Virus record (IMG/VR): IMGVR_UViG_3300020200_000137 | Span: 1-28,590 of that record | Direction: 5' to 3' (one strand) | DNA length: 28,590 nucleotides | From: a virus | Part shown: positions 7,895 through 15,374 of the stretch, in pieces | Layout: every line of letters starts with the position of its first letter | Numbering within the stretch: position 1 is the stretch's first letter | Program-made: the position numbers and the translations under genes | Notes under the pieces: generated by a model | The model's input: the letters and a program-made list of their open reading frames with translations, nothing else | The model's database searches: none | What the model was told of the DNA's origin: nothing

Positions 7895-8491
7895 GTGCCG
7901 ACCGGCGCGTCTTCAGTTGGTTCGGGAGCGAGTCGAACCTCGCGCGTCGACGACGGCGCAAGCTCCGTGGCTGGCGTCGATCGGCGTGACGATCTCCGCT
8001 CTGCTGTCGACTCTGTTCTCGCACGTACGTCCGCGATCGACCTCGGCGCGTCGTTCGTCGCGCGCATCGTTGACCGTGGTGGGCTCTGGATCTACGAGCC
8101 GCCGACCGCGCTCGGACAGAAGGTCGTCCTGATGTTCTCGACGGTGCTGAACCTCGGCGCGGGACAGACCGTGTTTCTCGGTGCGGGCGGGATCTCGACG
8201 GACGAGAACGACGTGCTTCTGGCGATGCCCGCCGGAACGGCGCTCGAACTGGTGGTCACGTCGAACGTAGCTCCCGGCGCGGGCTCGATCGTCTGCACGC
8301 TCCGGAAGGAGCAAGTCGATACGCTCGTGGTCGTGACTCTTACGGGCTCGGGTGCGGCGAACCGGAAGGGAAGCTCCGCGATCTCGACCGTCTTCGCCGC
8401 GAAGGACTGGCTTTCAATGCGGCTGCAAAGCTCGGGCGGTGCTCCGGCGGCGATCGTCAACGTCGCGCTGAAGTACCAGTTCGCGACGTGA
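7895..8491 (+). CDS. Beta-rich virion-type protein; start or frame uncertain
   Basis: This frame gives 198 residues from GTG 7895, 4 nt past the glycosyltransferase stop. The last 130 residues are rich in beta-type sequence, with FSTVLNLGAGQTVFLGAGG and a final D-W-L-S-M-R-L-Q-S-S-G-G-A-P-A-A-I-V segment. This resembles the jelly-roll-like end domains of phage fibre or decoration proteins; the resemblance is by pattern only. GTG 7895 has no ribosome binding site. A strong one (GGAGG at 7854-7858) stands 7 nt before ATG 7866, which opens a different frame. A single missing base near 7893 would join ATG 7866 to this frame and produce MATSTSGVTPVPTG... The N-terminal 40 residues are therefore doubtful, while the C-terminal part looks real. 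Confidence 0.6.
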   Translation: MPTGASSVGSGASRTSRVDDGASSVAGVDRRDDLRSAVDSVLARTSAIDLGASFVARIVDRGGLWIYEPPTALGQKVVLMFSTVLNLGAGQTVFLGAGGISTDENDVLLAMPAGTALELVVTSNVAPGAGSIVCTLRKEQVDTLVVVTLTGSGAANRKGSSAISTVFAAKDWLSMRLQSSGGAPAAIVNVALKYQFAT

Positions 8492-8507
8492 ACAAAGGAG
8501 ATTGCCG

Positions 8508-9596
8508 ATGAACCGCAAGGGAAGGGGCGCGCGCGCGGTGGTCGCGCGTCTCGCCGTTCTGGCCGCGCTGCTGATCGTTCCGATCGAGGCGAGCGCGGCG
8601 ATGAAATTCCTCGCACCACTCACCGACAAGGGCGACGGCAGCGTCGAATGTACGGACTGCTGCACGGCGGGCGCGGCTCTGACGACGGACTCGCTGGTCG
8701 TCGGCGCGGCGAACAACCGCACGATGAAAACGCTCGCGAACCACGGCAGCAGCGACGAGCGATACCTGACCTCGTCGAGCGACGTGAACCCGCCCGCGTG
8801 GCGCGTGCCGCTGCTGATCGACCTCGGCGCGGCTTCGACGACCGCCGCGAACCTGTCGTCGGTCATGCAGGACGCGAGCGAAACGGGCACCGCGAACAAG
8901 CTGGTCTGGGACACGGGGCCGACGATCTCGGCTCCAGTGTTCACGGGCGCGGCGAGCTTCTCGGGCATCACCGGCTCGGTTAGCTGGGCGGGCACGACCG
9001 CGCCGATGACGTTCCCGGCGAACACGTTCGACGACTTCACGGACTTCAAGGCCGACATCAAGACGGGCGGCTCGAACGGCACGAAGTTCGTCACGGCGGG
9101 GAACGTCACGCCGGGCGCGAACAACTGCGCGAAGTGGAACGCGAACGGTACGCTCGAAGATCACGGCTCGGCCTGCGGCGGCGGGACGGGCATCGTCCCG
9201 CGCATCGACGTGTCGCCGCTCACGCAGGTCACCGTCTCGACCACGCCGCTCTACTGCGGCCTCGACGGCTCGTGCTCCGCGACGGCGAACGGCGCGGACG
9301 TGCAGACACCGCTGCTCGATACCGGCAGCTTCACGAAGCTAGAGTGTCAGGCAACGGCGGCGACCGGGCAGGCGATCACCGTCAAGCTCGGGCTCGCGGC
9401 GACGTGCGGCGGTGCTTTGAACGTCACGACCAAGGCGCAAACCGTGATGAGCGCGACTCAGTGGACGGCGGGCACGCCGACGGGGACGACCTCATGGACG
9501 AACGGTCAGTGCGTGGCGTTCGAGTTGACCACGGCGTCGGGCACGTCGAACAAGGTCACGATCCGCTGCTCGATGTCGCAGAGCGCTGGCACCTGA
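8508..9596 (+). CDS. Exported, Cys-containing tail-fibre-like protein
   Basis: This 362-aa protein starts at ATG 8508 after AAAGGAG (8494-8500). Its N-terminus is a textbook Sec signal: basic residues (MNRKGRGARAVVAR), a hydrophobic core (LAVLAALLIV) and an ASA-A cleavage site near residue 26. The rest is low-complexity, Thr/Ser/Gly/Ala-rich and fibre-like, for example ETGTANKLVWDTGPTISAP, a pattern common in phage tail fibres. Cysteines occur in several clusters (CTDCC near the start; pairs at the end), which suits an oxidising compartment. A signal peptide is unexpected for a protein meant to assemble in the cytoplasm. It opens the accessory block and its stop overlaps the next start by one base. 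No enzymatic motif is seen. Confidence 0.75.
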   Translation: MNRKGRGARAVVARLAVLAALLIVPIEASAAMKFLAPLTDKGDGSVECTDCCTAGAALTTDSLVVGAANNRTMKTLANHGSSDERYLTSSSDVNPPAWRVPLLIDLGAASTTAANLSSVMQDASETGTANKLVWDTGPTISAPVFTGAASFSGITGSVSWAGTTAPMTFPANTFDDFTDFKADIKTGGSNGTKFVTAGNVTPGANNCAKWNANGTLEDHGSACGGGTGIVPRIDVSPLTQVTVSTTPLYCGLDGSCSATANGADVQTPLLDTGSFTKLECQATAATGQAITVKLGLAATCGGALNVTTKAQTVMSATQWTAGTPTGTTSWTNGQCVAFELTTASGTSNKVTIRCSMSQSAGT

Positions 9597-12223
9597 TGAC
9601 TCGCGCCTTTCGCATCATCGCGGTCGCGCTCGCGGGGCTCGCGCTCGCGGGCGTAGCCGCGCCTGCCTACGCGGCCATCGCCGACGGGAACGGCATCACG
9701 ATGGAGCAGGGGAAGGCGTCGTTGTACGACGGCACCATCGCGCTGCACCCTAGCTGGGCTGCGCCTGCGAGCCAGTACCCGCTCGTCAATTTCTACACGT
9801 CGAGCACTTTGCAGACCGGCTCAGATGGAACCGGGATCATCGGGCTTAACTTGACGCCGAAGTTCACGGTGCCGATGATCTCGGTCGGCACTGGCGTGTT
9901 CTGGGGAGGGAAGCTCAAGAGGGTCGGCGCACCGAACAGCACCCTCGCGGACATCGTGTACGCCACCAGCGCGGTGCAGTACGGGGTCGAGGCGACTAGC
10001 GTCGCGAACGCGGTCTGCATCGGCGGCGCGCAGGCGGGCAACCAATGTACAGTCAATGGCGACTGTGACAGCGGCAACTGCGACGGCGGGAGCCCGTTGT
10101 ATCCAGACGCCTTCTACAATTACGGCACGGCCACGCAGCTACGCAACGTCGGGCGACAGAAACAATGGGTTCCCATCGGCTTCCTCGATACGTACGCGAT
10201 GGGGGCGAAGGCGTCGTGCTCGGGCGGCTCGAACGACGACACGATCTGCACGAAAGATTCAATGTGCAAGGTCTGCGTCGGCGGCTCGTCGCAGGGTCAA
10301 GAATGTACCGGGGACGGCAACTGTCCGGGGTCGACCTGCAATCTCAACGGCCAGTGCGTCGCGGGCAAGCTGTACCAGAGGGCGTGGTACGGCGGCTACG
10401 TGCGCCCGAGCATGGTCGAGCAAGCAAGGACGTGCAAGGGCGGCGCGAGTGCTGGCAACGCCTGCACGGGGGACGGCGACTGTCCGTCAAGCACGTGCCT
10501 CTACCCGCGCTTCCAGCTTGACGGTTACGACGGATTCGTCGTCGATGACATCGGGACGCTGACGGGTACGCCCGAGATCGGCTACTACGCCGGGTTCACC
10601 TGCGACCCGAACAGCGCAGGCTGGCCGGATGCGGGGACCACGGGCGCGACGCGCTGGTGCGTGCGGTCACGGCACGCGAACATCAAGAGCTTCTTCGTCG
10701 GGGGCATCCGCATCGGCGACGAGACGGTCCCGACCGACAAGCTGGAGATCAACGGCGACCTCGCCTTCGACAAGGGCTCGGGTACGAGCGGGACGATCTA
10801 CGGCTCGCGCAACAGCAACGGATCGCTGACGCTGAACGCGACGACCAGCGCGACGGGCAGCGCGCCAGAGATCAGGGTCAACTCGAACCTGACGACGGTG
10901 TCGGGCGTCTCTACTTGGCTCAAGATGGGCGCGGCCACGACGACGTTCGACAACGGCTTGTCGTCCATCTCGGCGCTCAAGATGGACGGGACGATCCTGA
11001 GTGCCGCGAACGACGCGGCGGGCTTTCAAGGCGCGATCTTCCAATGGTTCGCTCCGACCATCAGGTCGTCGCCGACGGACACGAATCGGACCACGGGCTC
11101 GTGGTACACGACATACGCTGCGCCGATCTTCCAAGTGGACAACGACACGGCGACGCTGCCGCCGACGTTCACCGTCAACCTCTGGCGGCCAATCGCGAAC
11201 GTCCCGCAGTTGAGCCGCAAGACGCCGGGGAACAACGGCTCTATCGTCGTCACCGAGTCCACCGGACTTTTCGACAGACCGGTCATCAACACGGGCGGCA
11301 CGATCACGACTCGTCGCGGAGTCTGGATGCAGGCACCGGGAGGCAGCGGCGCGCAGACGAACGTGATCGGCCTCGACGTGGACGACCAGACGGCGACGAC
11401 GCTGGTGGCGGGGCTGCGCTCGACGGTCACCTCGGGCAGCGGGAAGTGGACGCTGCTCTCGACCGGCACCGCAGCCTCGCAGCACTACGGCGTGGTCAAC
11501 GTCGGCGGCGGCACGGCGGCGGGGGAAATTCGCATCCTCGAACCGTCTGGCGGCGGCACGTCCTACGCGAGCCTCGTCGCGCCCGCGCTCGCGGCGAACA
11601 CCGCATACACGCTGCCCGTGGACGACGGCGAAGCTGGAGAGCTTCTGATGACCAACGGCAGCGGCACGCTGTCGTGGGAGCCGCGTGGCGACGGCGTGGT
11701 TGCGGACCTGCCCGCTGCCGCGTGCGTCGGCGGCACCGGCTACACCTTCTGGGATCTACCCGCGACTGCGCCCGCCACGACCGCGTGTGTCGGAACGGAC
11801 GGAACGAACACCTACGCGCGCGGAGTGCTCGCCTTCCCTGACGGCTCGACGCTCAACGCAAAGACCAGCATCATGCTCCCGAGCGTATGGTCGGGCGCTC
11901 TGTACGCCGACATCTATTGGGGCGCGAGCAACACGTCGGCGGCGAACGTGGTCTGGCAGATCACGGGCGCGTGCTCGGGCGACACCGAGACTCACGACCC
12001 GACGCTCTCATCGACGGCGAACACGGTGACCGATGCAGTGCTCACGTCAACTGCAAACTTTACGAACAAGGCGACGATCACGCTGTCGAACGCAACGAAC
12101 AACCCGTTGAGCGGCTGCGTGGCGGGCGAGCAGTTCCTCATGCGGCTGTTCCGCGACCCCACGGGGAGCGACACCTCCACGGCGACCGCCAACCTGTACC
12201 GCGTGGTGCTGCGGCAGTCGTAA
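9596..12223 (+). CDS. Large exported Cys-rich fibre-like protein
   Basis: This 875-aa product begins at ATG 9596, sharing a base with the previous stop (TGATG). It has a clear Sec signal peptide (I-I-A-V-A-L-A-G-L-A-L-A-G-V-A, cleavage near AYA-A). Residues about 140-305 hold four Cys-rich repeats of the C-x-G-G-x-x-x-G-x-x-C-T-x-D-x-D-C-x-x-x-x-C type. From about 360 the sequence is fibre-like: F-F-V-G-G-I-R-I-G-D...T-D-K-L-E-I-N-G-D-L is a typical tail-fibre phrase. GEIRILEPSGGGTSYASLVA, followed by an A-N-T-A-Y-T-L-P segment, is another. The last 150 residues form a beta-sandwich-like end domain. Codon third positions are less strictly G/C than in the head genes, hinting at separate origin. 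It may be a fibre, an exported adhesin, or both. Confidence 0.78.
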   Translation: MTRAFRIIAVALAGLALAGVAAPAYAAIADGNGITMEQGKASLYDGTIALHPSWAAPASQYPLVNFYTSSTLQTGSDGTGIIGLNLTPKFTVPMISVGTGVFWGGKLKRVGAPNSTLADIVYATSAVQYGVEATSVANAVCIGGAQAGNQCTVNGDCDSGNCDGGSPLYPDAFYNYGTATQLRNVGRQKQWVPIGFLDTYAMGAKASCSGGSNDDTICTKDSMCKVCVGGSSQGQECTGDGNCPGSTCNLNGQCVAGKLYQRAWYGGYVRPSMVEQARTCKGGASAGNACTGDGDCPSSTCLYPRFQLDGYDGFVVDDIGTLTGTPEIGYYAGFTCDPNSAGWPDAGTTGATRWCVRSRHANIKSFFVGGIRIGDETVPTDKLEINGDLAFDKGSGTSGTIYGSRNSNGSLTLNATTSATGSAPEIRVNSNLTTVSGVSTWLKMGAATTTFDNGLSSISALKMDGTILSAANDAAGFQGAIFQWFAPTIRSSPTDTNRTTGSWYTTYAAPIFQVDNDTATLPPTFTVNLWRPIANVPQLSRKTPGNNGSIVVTESTGLFDRPVINTGGTITTRRGVWMQAPGGSGAQTNVIGLDVDDQTATTLVAGLRSTVTSGSGKWTLLSTGTAASQHYGVVNVGGGTAAGEIRILEPSGGGTSYASLVAPALAANTAYTLPVDDGEAGELLMTNGSGTLSWEPRGDGVVADLPAAACVGGTGYTFWDLPATAPATTACVGTDGTNTYARGVLAFPDGSTLNAKTSIMLPSVWSGALYADIYWGASNTSAANVVWQITGACSGDTETHDPTLSSTANTVTDAVLTSTANFTNKATITLSNATNNPLSGCVAGEQFLMRLFRDPTGSDTSTATANLYRVVLRQS
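10014..10502 (+). repeat. Four Cys-rich protein repeats in the exported fibre-like protein
   Basis: Four in-frame copies of a Cys motif lie at about 10014-10085, 10219-10265, 10273-10341 and 10431-10500. The best copies read CVGGSSQGQECTGDGNCPG and CKGGASAGNACTGDGDCPSS. The second copy is partial. Such repeats are known from secreted proteins of some high-GC Gram-negative lineages and presumably form disulphides. Confidence 0.75.
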
Positions 12224-12750
12224 TGAACGCCAATCGCCTCCTGCTGCTGATCTTCGCGTGGGCCGTGCTCGGCACGGCGAGCGAGCGTCTCCTGCGCGAA
12301 GCCGGTGCGGTCACGCCCGTGCGTCACCCGGTCGGCTTCGTGACGCCGACACCGTCGCCGTCGCCGTCGCCGCGCCCGACCAGCACCGTACTCAGCCCAG
12401 CATCTGCGTGCGGCAATCCCGAGAGATGGTTCGGTACGGGTAACTGCGTCAATAGCTACGCAAGTGCTCAAATCATCATCGTGGAGGACATGACCATTAC
12501 GCGCATCGTCTGCGGACAGTCTGCCGACCCCTCGTGCGAGGTCACGTTCAACGTCACGCACGGGTTGGGAACGGAGAACGGTGACAACTGCGTGTCGGTC
12601 AATCAGGCAAGCTGCGACAAGAGCCTCGGGACGCCCATCGACCTCAACGTCGGTGTAACTGGAGCGTATGCAATTCGCGCTCGCGACACCGGAGCCAATT
12701 GCACCAATACAATCGGTGCCACCTGCACCGTGCATTACACGGTGCCGTAG
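12223..12750 (+). CDS. Small exported protein with Pro/Ser-rich linker
   Basis: This 175-aa protein begins at ATG 12223, overlapping the previous stop (TAATG). Residues 5-19 (RLLLLIFAWAVLGTA) are hydrophobic and form a signal peptide or membrane anchor. A T-P-T-P-S-P-S-P-S-P-R-P-T linker follows at about residues 41-53. The C-terminal 115 residues have eight or more cysteines and beta-type sequence and look like a small disulphide-bonded domain. No family is recognised. This stretch uses A/T in the third position more often than the head genes, so recent transfer is possible. It is tightly coupled to the large fibre-like gene upstream, which suggests partner function. Confidence 0.68.
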   Translation: MNANRLLLLIFAWAVLGTASERLLREAGAVTPVRHPVGFVTPTPSPSPSPRPTSTVLSPASACGNPERWFGTGNCVNSYASAQIIIVEDMTITRIVCGQSADPSCEVTFNVTHGLGTENGDNCVSVNQASCDKSLGTPIDLNVGVTGAYAIRARDTGANCTNTIGATCTVHYTVP

Positions 12751-12768
12751 ACTTGAGGGAGATTTGTG

Positions 12769-13047
12769 ATGCGACTTGGGATGATCTTCCTGTTGGCGAC
12801 GGTCAGCGGAGCGCAGGCACAGGAGGTGCCGTCGCCTACCCCGACACCGCTCAAGCCGTGCGTCGAAGCGAGTGCTTACGAACCGTGCGTGCAGGTCGTG
12901 CTCCCGGCGCAGCGACTCAGCGAGCGGCTCGACCGGCTAGAGGCATCCACGCAGGAAGCGGTCAATCAGCTTGCCGCGATGATCGAGTCGATTCGCAGCG
13001 GACAGACGCCAATCGCGACGCCCGCGCCGAAGGAGCAGAAGAGGTGA
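12769..13047 (+). CDS. Small exported protein with signal peptide and helix
   Basis: ATG 12769 follows GAGGGAGA (12755-12762); an in-frame GTG at 12766 sits too close to that site. The 92-aa product has a signal peptide (MRLGMIFLLATVSGAQA, cleavage before QE), a short S-P-T-P-T-P linker, two cysteines, and a helical segment RLSERLDRLEASTQEAVNQL that could form a coiled coil. Size and layout recall spanin-like proteins, but there is no lipobox Cys and no lysis gene nearby, so that call is not made. Its stop overlaps the next start (GTGA). The function is unknown. Confidence 0.6.
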   Translation: MRLGMIFLLATVSGAQAQEVPSPTPTPLKPCVEASAYEPCVQVVLPAQRLSERLDRLEASTQEAVNQLAAMIESIRSGQTPIATPAPKEQKR

Positions 13048-13259
13048 TCGTCGCAGCGGCGCTACTGGCGACGTGGTTGACGTGGGGCGCAAAGCCGACC
13101 CCGCGCCCGACCGCGAGCCCGACCGCGAGTCCGACGCCGCGCAGCGAGCTACAACAGGCGCTCTGCGAGAAGGGTTTCGCGCAGGGTAGTCCGGCGACAA
13201 TCGCGTCGCTGTGCGCGGGTATGTGCGAAGGGATGTGCCCTCCGAAGGAGAAGCAATGA
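13044..13259 (+). CDS. Small hydrophobic-start, Pro-rich, Cys-containing protein
   Basis: GTG 13044 overlaps the previous stop and follows AAGGAG (13030-13035). The 71-aa product starts with a short hydrophobic stretch (MIVAAALLATWLTWGA), then a T-P-R-P-T-A-S-P-T-A-S-P-T-P-R linker, and ends with a Cys-rich tail (CEKGF, CAGMCEGMCPP). The hydrophobic part is brief and may be a weak signal or anchor. Its stop overlaps the next start by ATGA, so it is translationally coupled to the connector gene. No family is recognised. It shares the signal-linker-Cys plan of its two upstream neighbours. Confidence 0.55.
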   Translation: MIVAAALLATWLTWGAKPTPRPTASPTASPTPRSELQQALCEKGFAQGSPATIASLCAGMCEGMCPPKEKQ

Positions 13260-14251
13260 GCACGACGGTCGGACGCTATCAGGTCGGCGCGACCGGCCGT
13301 TGGTCGGGCGTGCTGGAGCGCGAGGACGGCGCGAAGGTCGGCGTCGCCAACATCACGGCCGCGACGCTGACGCTCGTCGACGCGGCGACCGGGCAGTACA
13401 TCCGTGGTGCGTCCGTGACGCCGCAGAACGTCTGGACGCCGGGAGGCGCGCTGACGAACAACGTCGCCTTCGCGGACGCGACCGACTCGAACGGAACGCC
13501 GATCACGACGATCGGCTGGGACGTGCTCGCGACCGACGTGGCGCTCAAGACGGCGACGAACGCGCGCGAGGATCACGTCGCGACGTTCGTCATCACGTAC
13601 GCGCAGGACGGTATCTCGAAGACGATCCGACACGTCCATCGTTTACGCTGCGTCGACGCGCCCGCGCTCTGCACGTATGACGACGTGCTCGCGTCGTTGC
13701 CCGAACTCGACGAGCCGACGGCGCGGCCGATCATCGAGGACGCGATCGAAGCGTTCTCCGCGCTCGCCGAGAAGATCACGATGCGTCGGTTCCGCAAGAG
13801 TACGGTGGCGGCACCGACCGTCGAGATCCTCTCGATCCGGCAGCACCAGCAGATCATTCAGCTTCAGCGTTATCCGATCGAGTCGGTCGTCTCCGTCGAG
13901 TACGACGATGCGGGCGTCTTCTCCGGATCGAATCCGTACGACGCGAGCGAGTACGGGATCGACGCCGCGCTCGGACAAATCGAGCGCCGCTACATCCCGT
14001 GGTTCCACGGCGTCGCGAACACGAAGGTCACGTACGTCGGCGGACTCTACCGAGAGACGGGCGGCGTCGACGCCGATCTCCGCTGGGCGGCGGTACAGCA
14101 GGTCGCGCACTGGTATCGCTTCCGCGACAAGCTCGGCGTCGTCAGCGTGAGCGTGCCCGGTTCGACCGTGACGGTATACTCGCAGAGCGGTCCGCTCATC
14201 CCGGCCGTGCAGAAGATCGTCGATCACTACCGCCGACCTCGGCACTGGTAG
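13256..14251 (+). CDS. Head-tail connector: Ig-like domain fused to gp6-like adaptor
   Basis: This 331-aa protein starts at ATG 13256 after GGAG at 13247-13250. Residues about 5-130 look like an Ig-like beta domain found in phage head proteins (VANITAATLTLVDAATGQYI; an E-D-H-V-A-T-F-V-I-T-Y strand and a final H-V-H-R-L strand). Residues about 140-331 match the gp6-like head-tail adaptor plan: an opening helix TYDDVLASLPELDEPTARPI, a middle Y-P-I-E-S-V-V-S-V-E-Y strand, VTYVGGLYRE, and helices AAVQQVAHWYRFRDKLGV and AVQKIVDHYRR. Adaptors of this type bind below the portal to close the head and offer the tail-docking site. Both halves read without a break, so the fusion is genuine in this sequence. 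Confidence 0.78.
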   Translation: MSTTVGRYQVGATGRWSGVLEREDGAKVGVANITAATLTLVDAATGQYIRGASVTPQNVWTPGGALTNNVAFADATDSNGTPITTIGWDVLATDVALKTATNAREDHVATFVITYAQDGISKTIRHVHRLRCVDAPALCTYDDVLASLPELDEPTARPIIEDAIEAFSALAEKITMRRFRKSTVAAPTVEILSIRQHQQIIQLQRYPIESVVSVEYDDAGVFSGSNPYDASEYGIDAALGQIERRYIPWFHGVANTKVTYVGGLYRETGGVDADLRWAAVQQVAHWYRFRDKLGVVSVSVPGSTVTVYSQSGPLIPAVQKIVDHYRRPRHW

Positions 14252-14256
14252 GTCGC

Positions 14257-14880
14257 GTGGAGATCTCGATTACTCCGAGCGCCGGTTTGCGGCGACTTCT
14301 CGACTCGGGACCGGACCTGATGCGCGAGGCGATCGCGTTCGGGCTGAACGAAGCCGGGATGGACGCGGCTGCTGCGGTACAGCGGAAGATCCGCGACAAC
14401 CGGAGCGTGAAGACCGGCACGTTGTACCGCTCGATCCGCCACGTTATGCCCGACCAGTTGACGGTCAAGATCGGCGTCGGGTTCGGCACCGCGCCGCTCG
14501 TCTACGCGGCGCAGGTCGAGTTCGGCGGACCGATCCCGAAGTCAGGCACCGGGCGTCTCGCGTGGCCCGTCTCGCGCGAGTACGGCGGCGTCGTCCCGAC
14601 GAAGGCGGGCGTCTTCGGCGGCAGCGTACAGACCGCGCGCTTCGAGATGGGAGTCACGGAGACGTTCGTCCGCCCGTCGAAGTCCGGCCGCACGCGTATC
14701 CTGTTCTTCAAGGGACCGCAGTTCGGCGAGAAGGGCTACGCTCCGGCGTTCGTACTCTCGACCGGCGTGAACCAGCCGGGTAAGCCGTACCTGATCCCGA
14801 CGGTGCTCGGCATGGCGGATCGCTTCCGCGAGTCCGTCGAGCGCGCGATCGTCAGCGCGGGGATCACCGGGAGGGTTTGA
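14257..14880 (+). CDS. HK97 gp10-like head-tail joining / tail completion protein
   Basis: GTG 14257 starts a 207-aa protein 5 nt after the adaptor stop; the site before it (GGTAGG) is weak but the context allows coupling. Typical gp10-like features are an early helix with A-A-A-A-V-Q-R-K-I-R, KTGTLYRSIRH, a V-Y-A-A-Q-V-E-F-G-G segment and a final conserved-style helix after PGKPYLIPTVLG. Proteins of this family sit at the neck between connector and tail terminator. The insertion of about 60 residues between VEFGG and the C-terminal part makes it longer than compact family members. Gene order (adaptor, gp10-like, terminator) supports the call. Confidence 0.75.
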   Translation: MEISITPSAGLRRLLDSGPDLMREAIAFGLNEAGMDAAAAVQRKIRDNRSVKTGTLYRSIRHVMPDQLTVKIGVGFGTAPLVYAAQVEFGGPIPKSGTGRLAWPVSREYGGVVPTKAGVFGGSVQTARFEMGVTETFVRPSKSGRTRILFFKGPQFGEKGYAPAFVLSTGVNQPGKPYLIPTVLGMADRFRESVERAIVSAGITGRV

Positions 14881-15374
14881 TGGCGGCTCCGACAGCAGTC
14901 CGGCAAGCGGTGGTCGACAAGCTCCGCACGCTTCTCTCGGCGATCGTCTCGCCGACGTACCTGTTCAACGTCGGACCGACGCGCGTCCACATGAAGGAGG
15001 TCATCAACGCGACGACCGCGTGCCCCGCGCTGATGGTCGTGCAGCGGACGGAAGCGATCCAGTGGGCCTCGGTCGGTCGGCACCTCGAACGGACGCTGGC
15101 TGTTCAGGTCGGCTTCCTCGCGGAGTACAACGGTCCCGATCCAGACGAGACGGCGGTTGCGTTCATGGCGGAGATCGAGCGCGCGGTCGGCTTTCAGCAC
15201 TTCATCACCGTCACCGACTACGACACCGGACTCGTCACGGCGCAGCATCCCATCGCGTTCTACGTGCGCGGCAACGCGATCAACGTCGGCGAGCCGCTCG
15301 AAGGGCGCGTGTACGGACAGATCGACTACGAGGTGCAGTACTTCACGTCGGTCCTCGACCCGCGAAAGCTGTGA
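14880..15374 (+). CDS. Tail terminator-like protein
   Basis: ATG 14880 overlaps the previous stop and follows GGGAGGG (14869-14875). The 164-aa product has the length and layout of tail terminators: a helix (AVRQAVVDKLRTLLSAIV), a strand with A-C-P-A-L-M-V-V, HLERTLAVQVGFLAEYNG, then an F-M-A-E-I-E-R-A-V helix and a final IDYEVQYFTSVLDPRKL strand. Terminators cap the tail tube and dock it to the neck. The family call rests on order and pattern, because sequence conservation in this family is low. Confidence 0.65.
   Translation: MAAPTAVRQAVVDKLRTLLSAIVSPTYLFNVGPTRVHMKEVINATTACPALMVVQRTEAIQWASVGRHLERTLAVQVGFLAEYNGPDPDETAVAFMAEIERAVGFQHFITVTDYDTGLVTAQHPIAFYVRGNAINVGEPLEGRVYGQIDYEVQYFTSVLDPRKL

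Noticed and set aside
9134-9595. Upstream extension of the large fibre-like gene to 9134
   Set aside because: The frame is open, but the added sequence is Arg-rich shadow text over the previous gene. ATG 9596 gives a perfect signal peptide.
12769-13259. Rz/Rz1-like spanin pair
   Set aside because: The overlap, sizes and Pro-rich linkers are suggestive, but there is no lipobox Cys in the second protein and no endolysin or holin gene nearby. The same signal-linker-Cys plan occurs in the upstream non-spanin neighbour.
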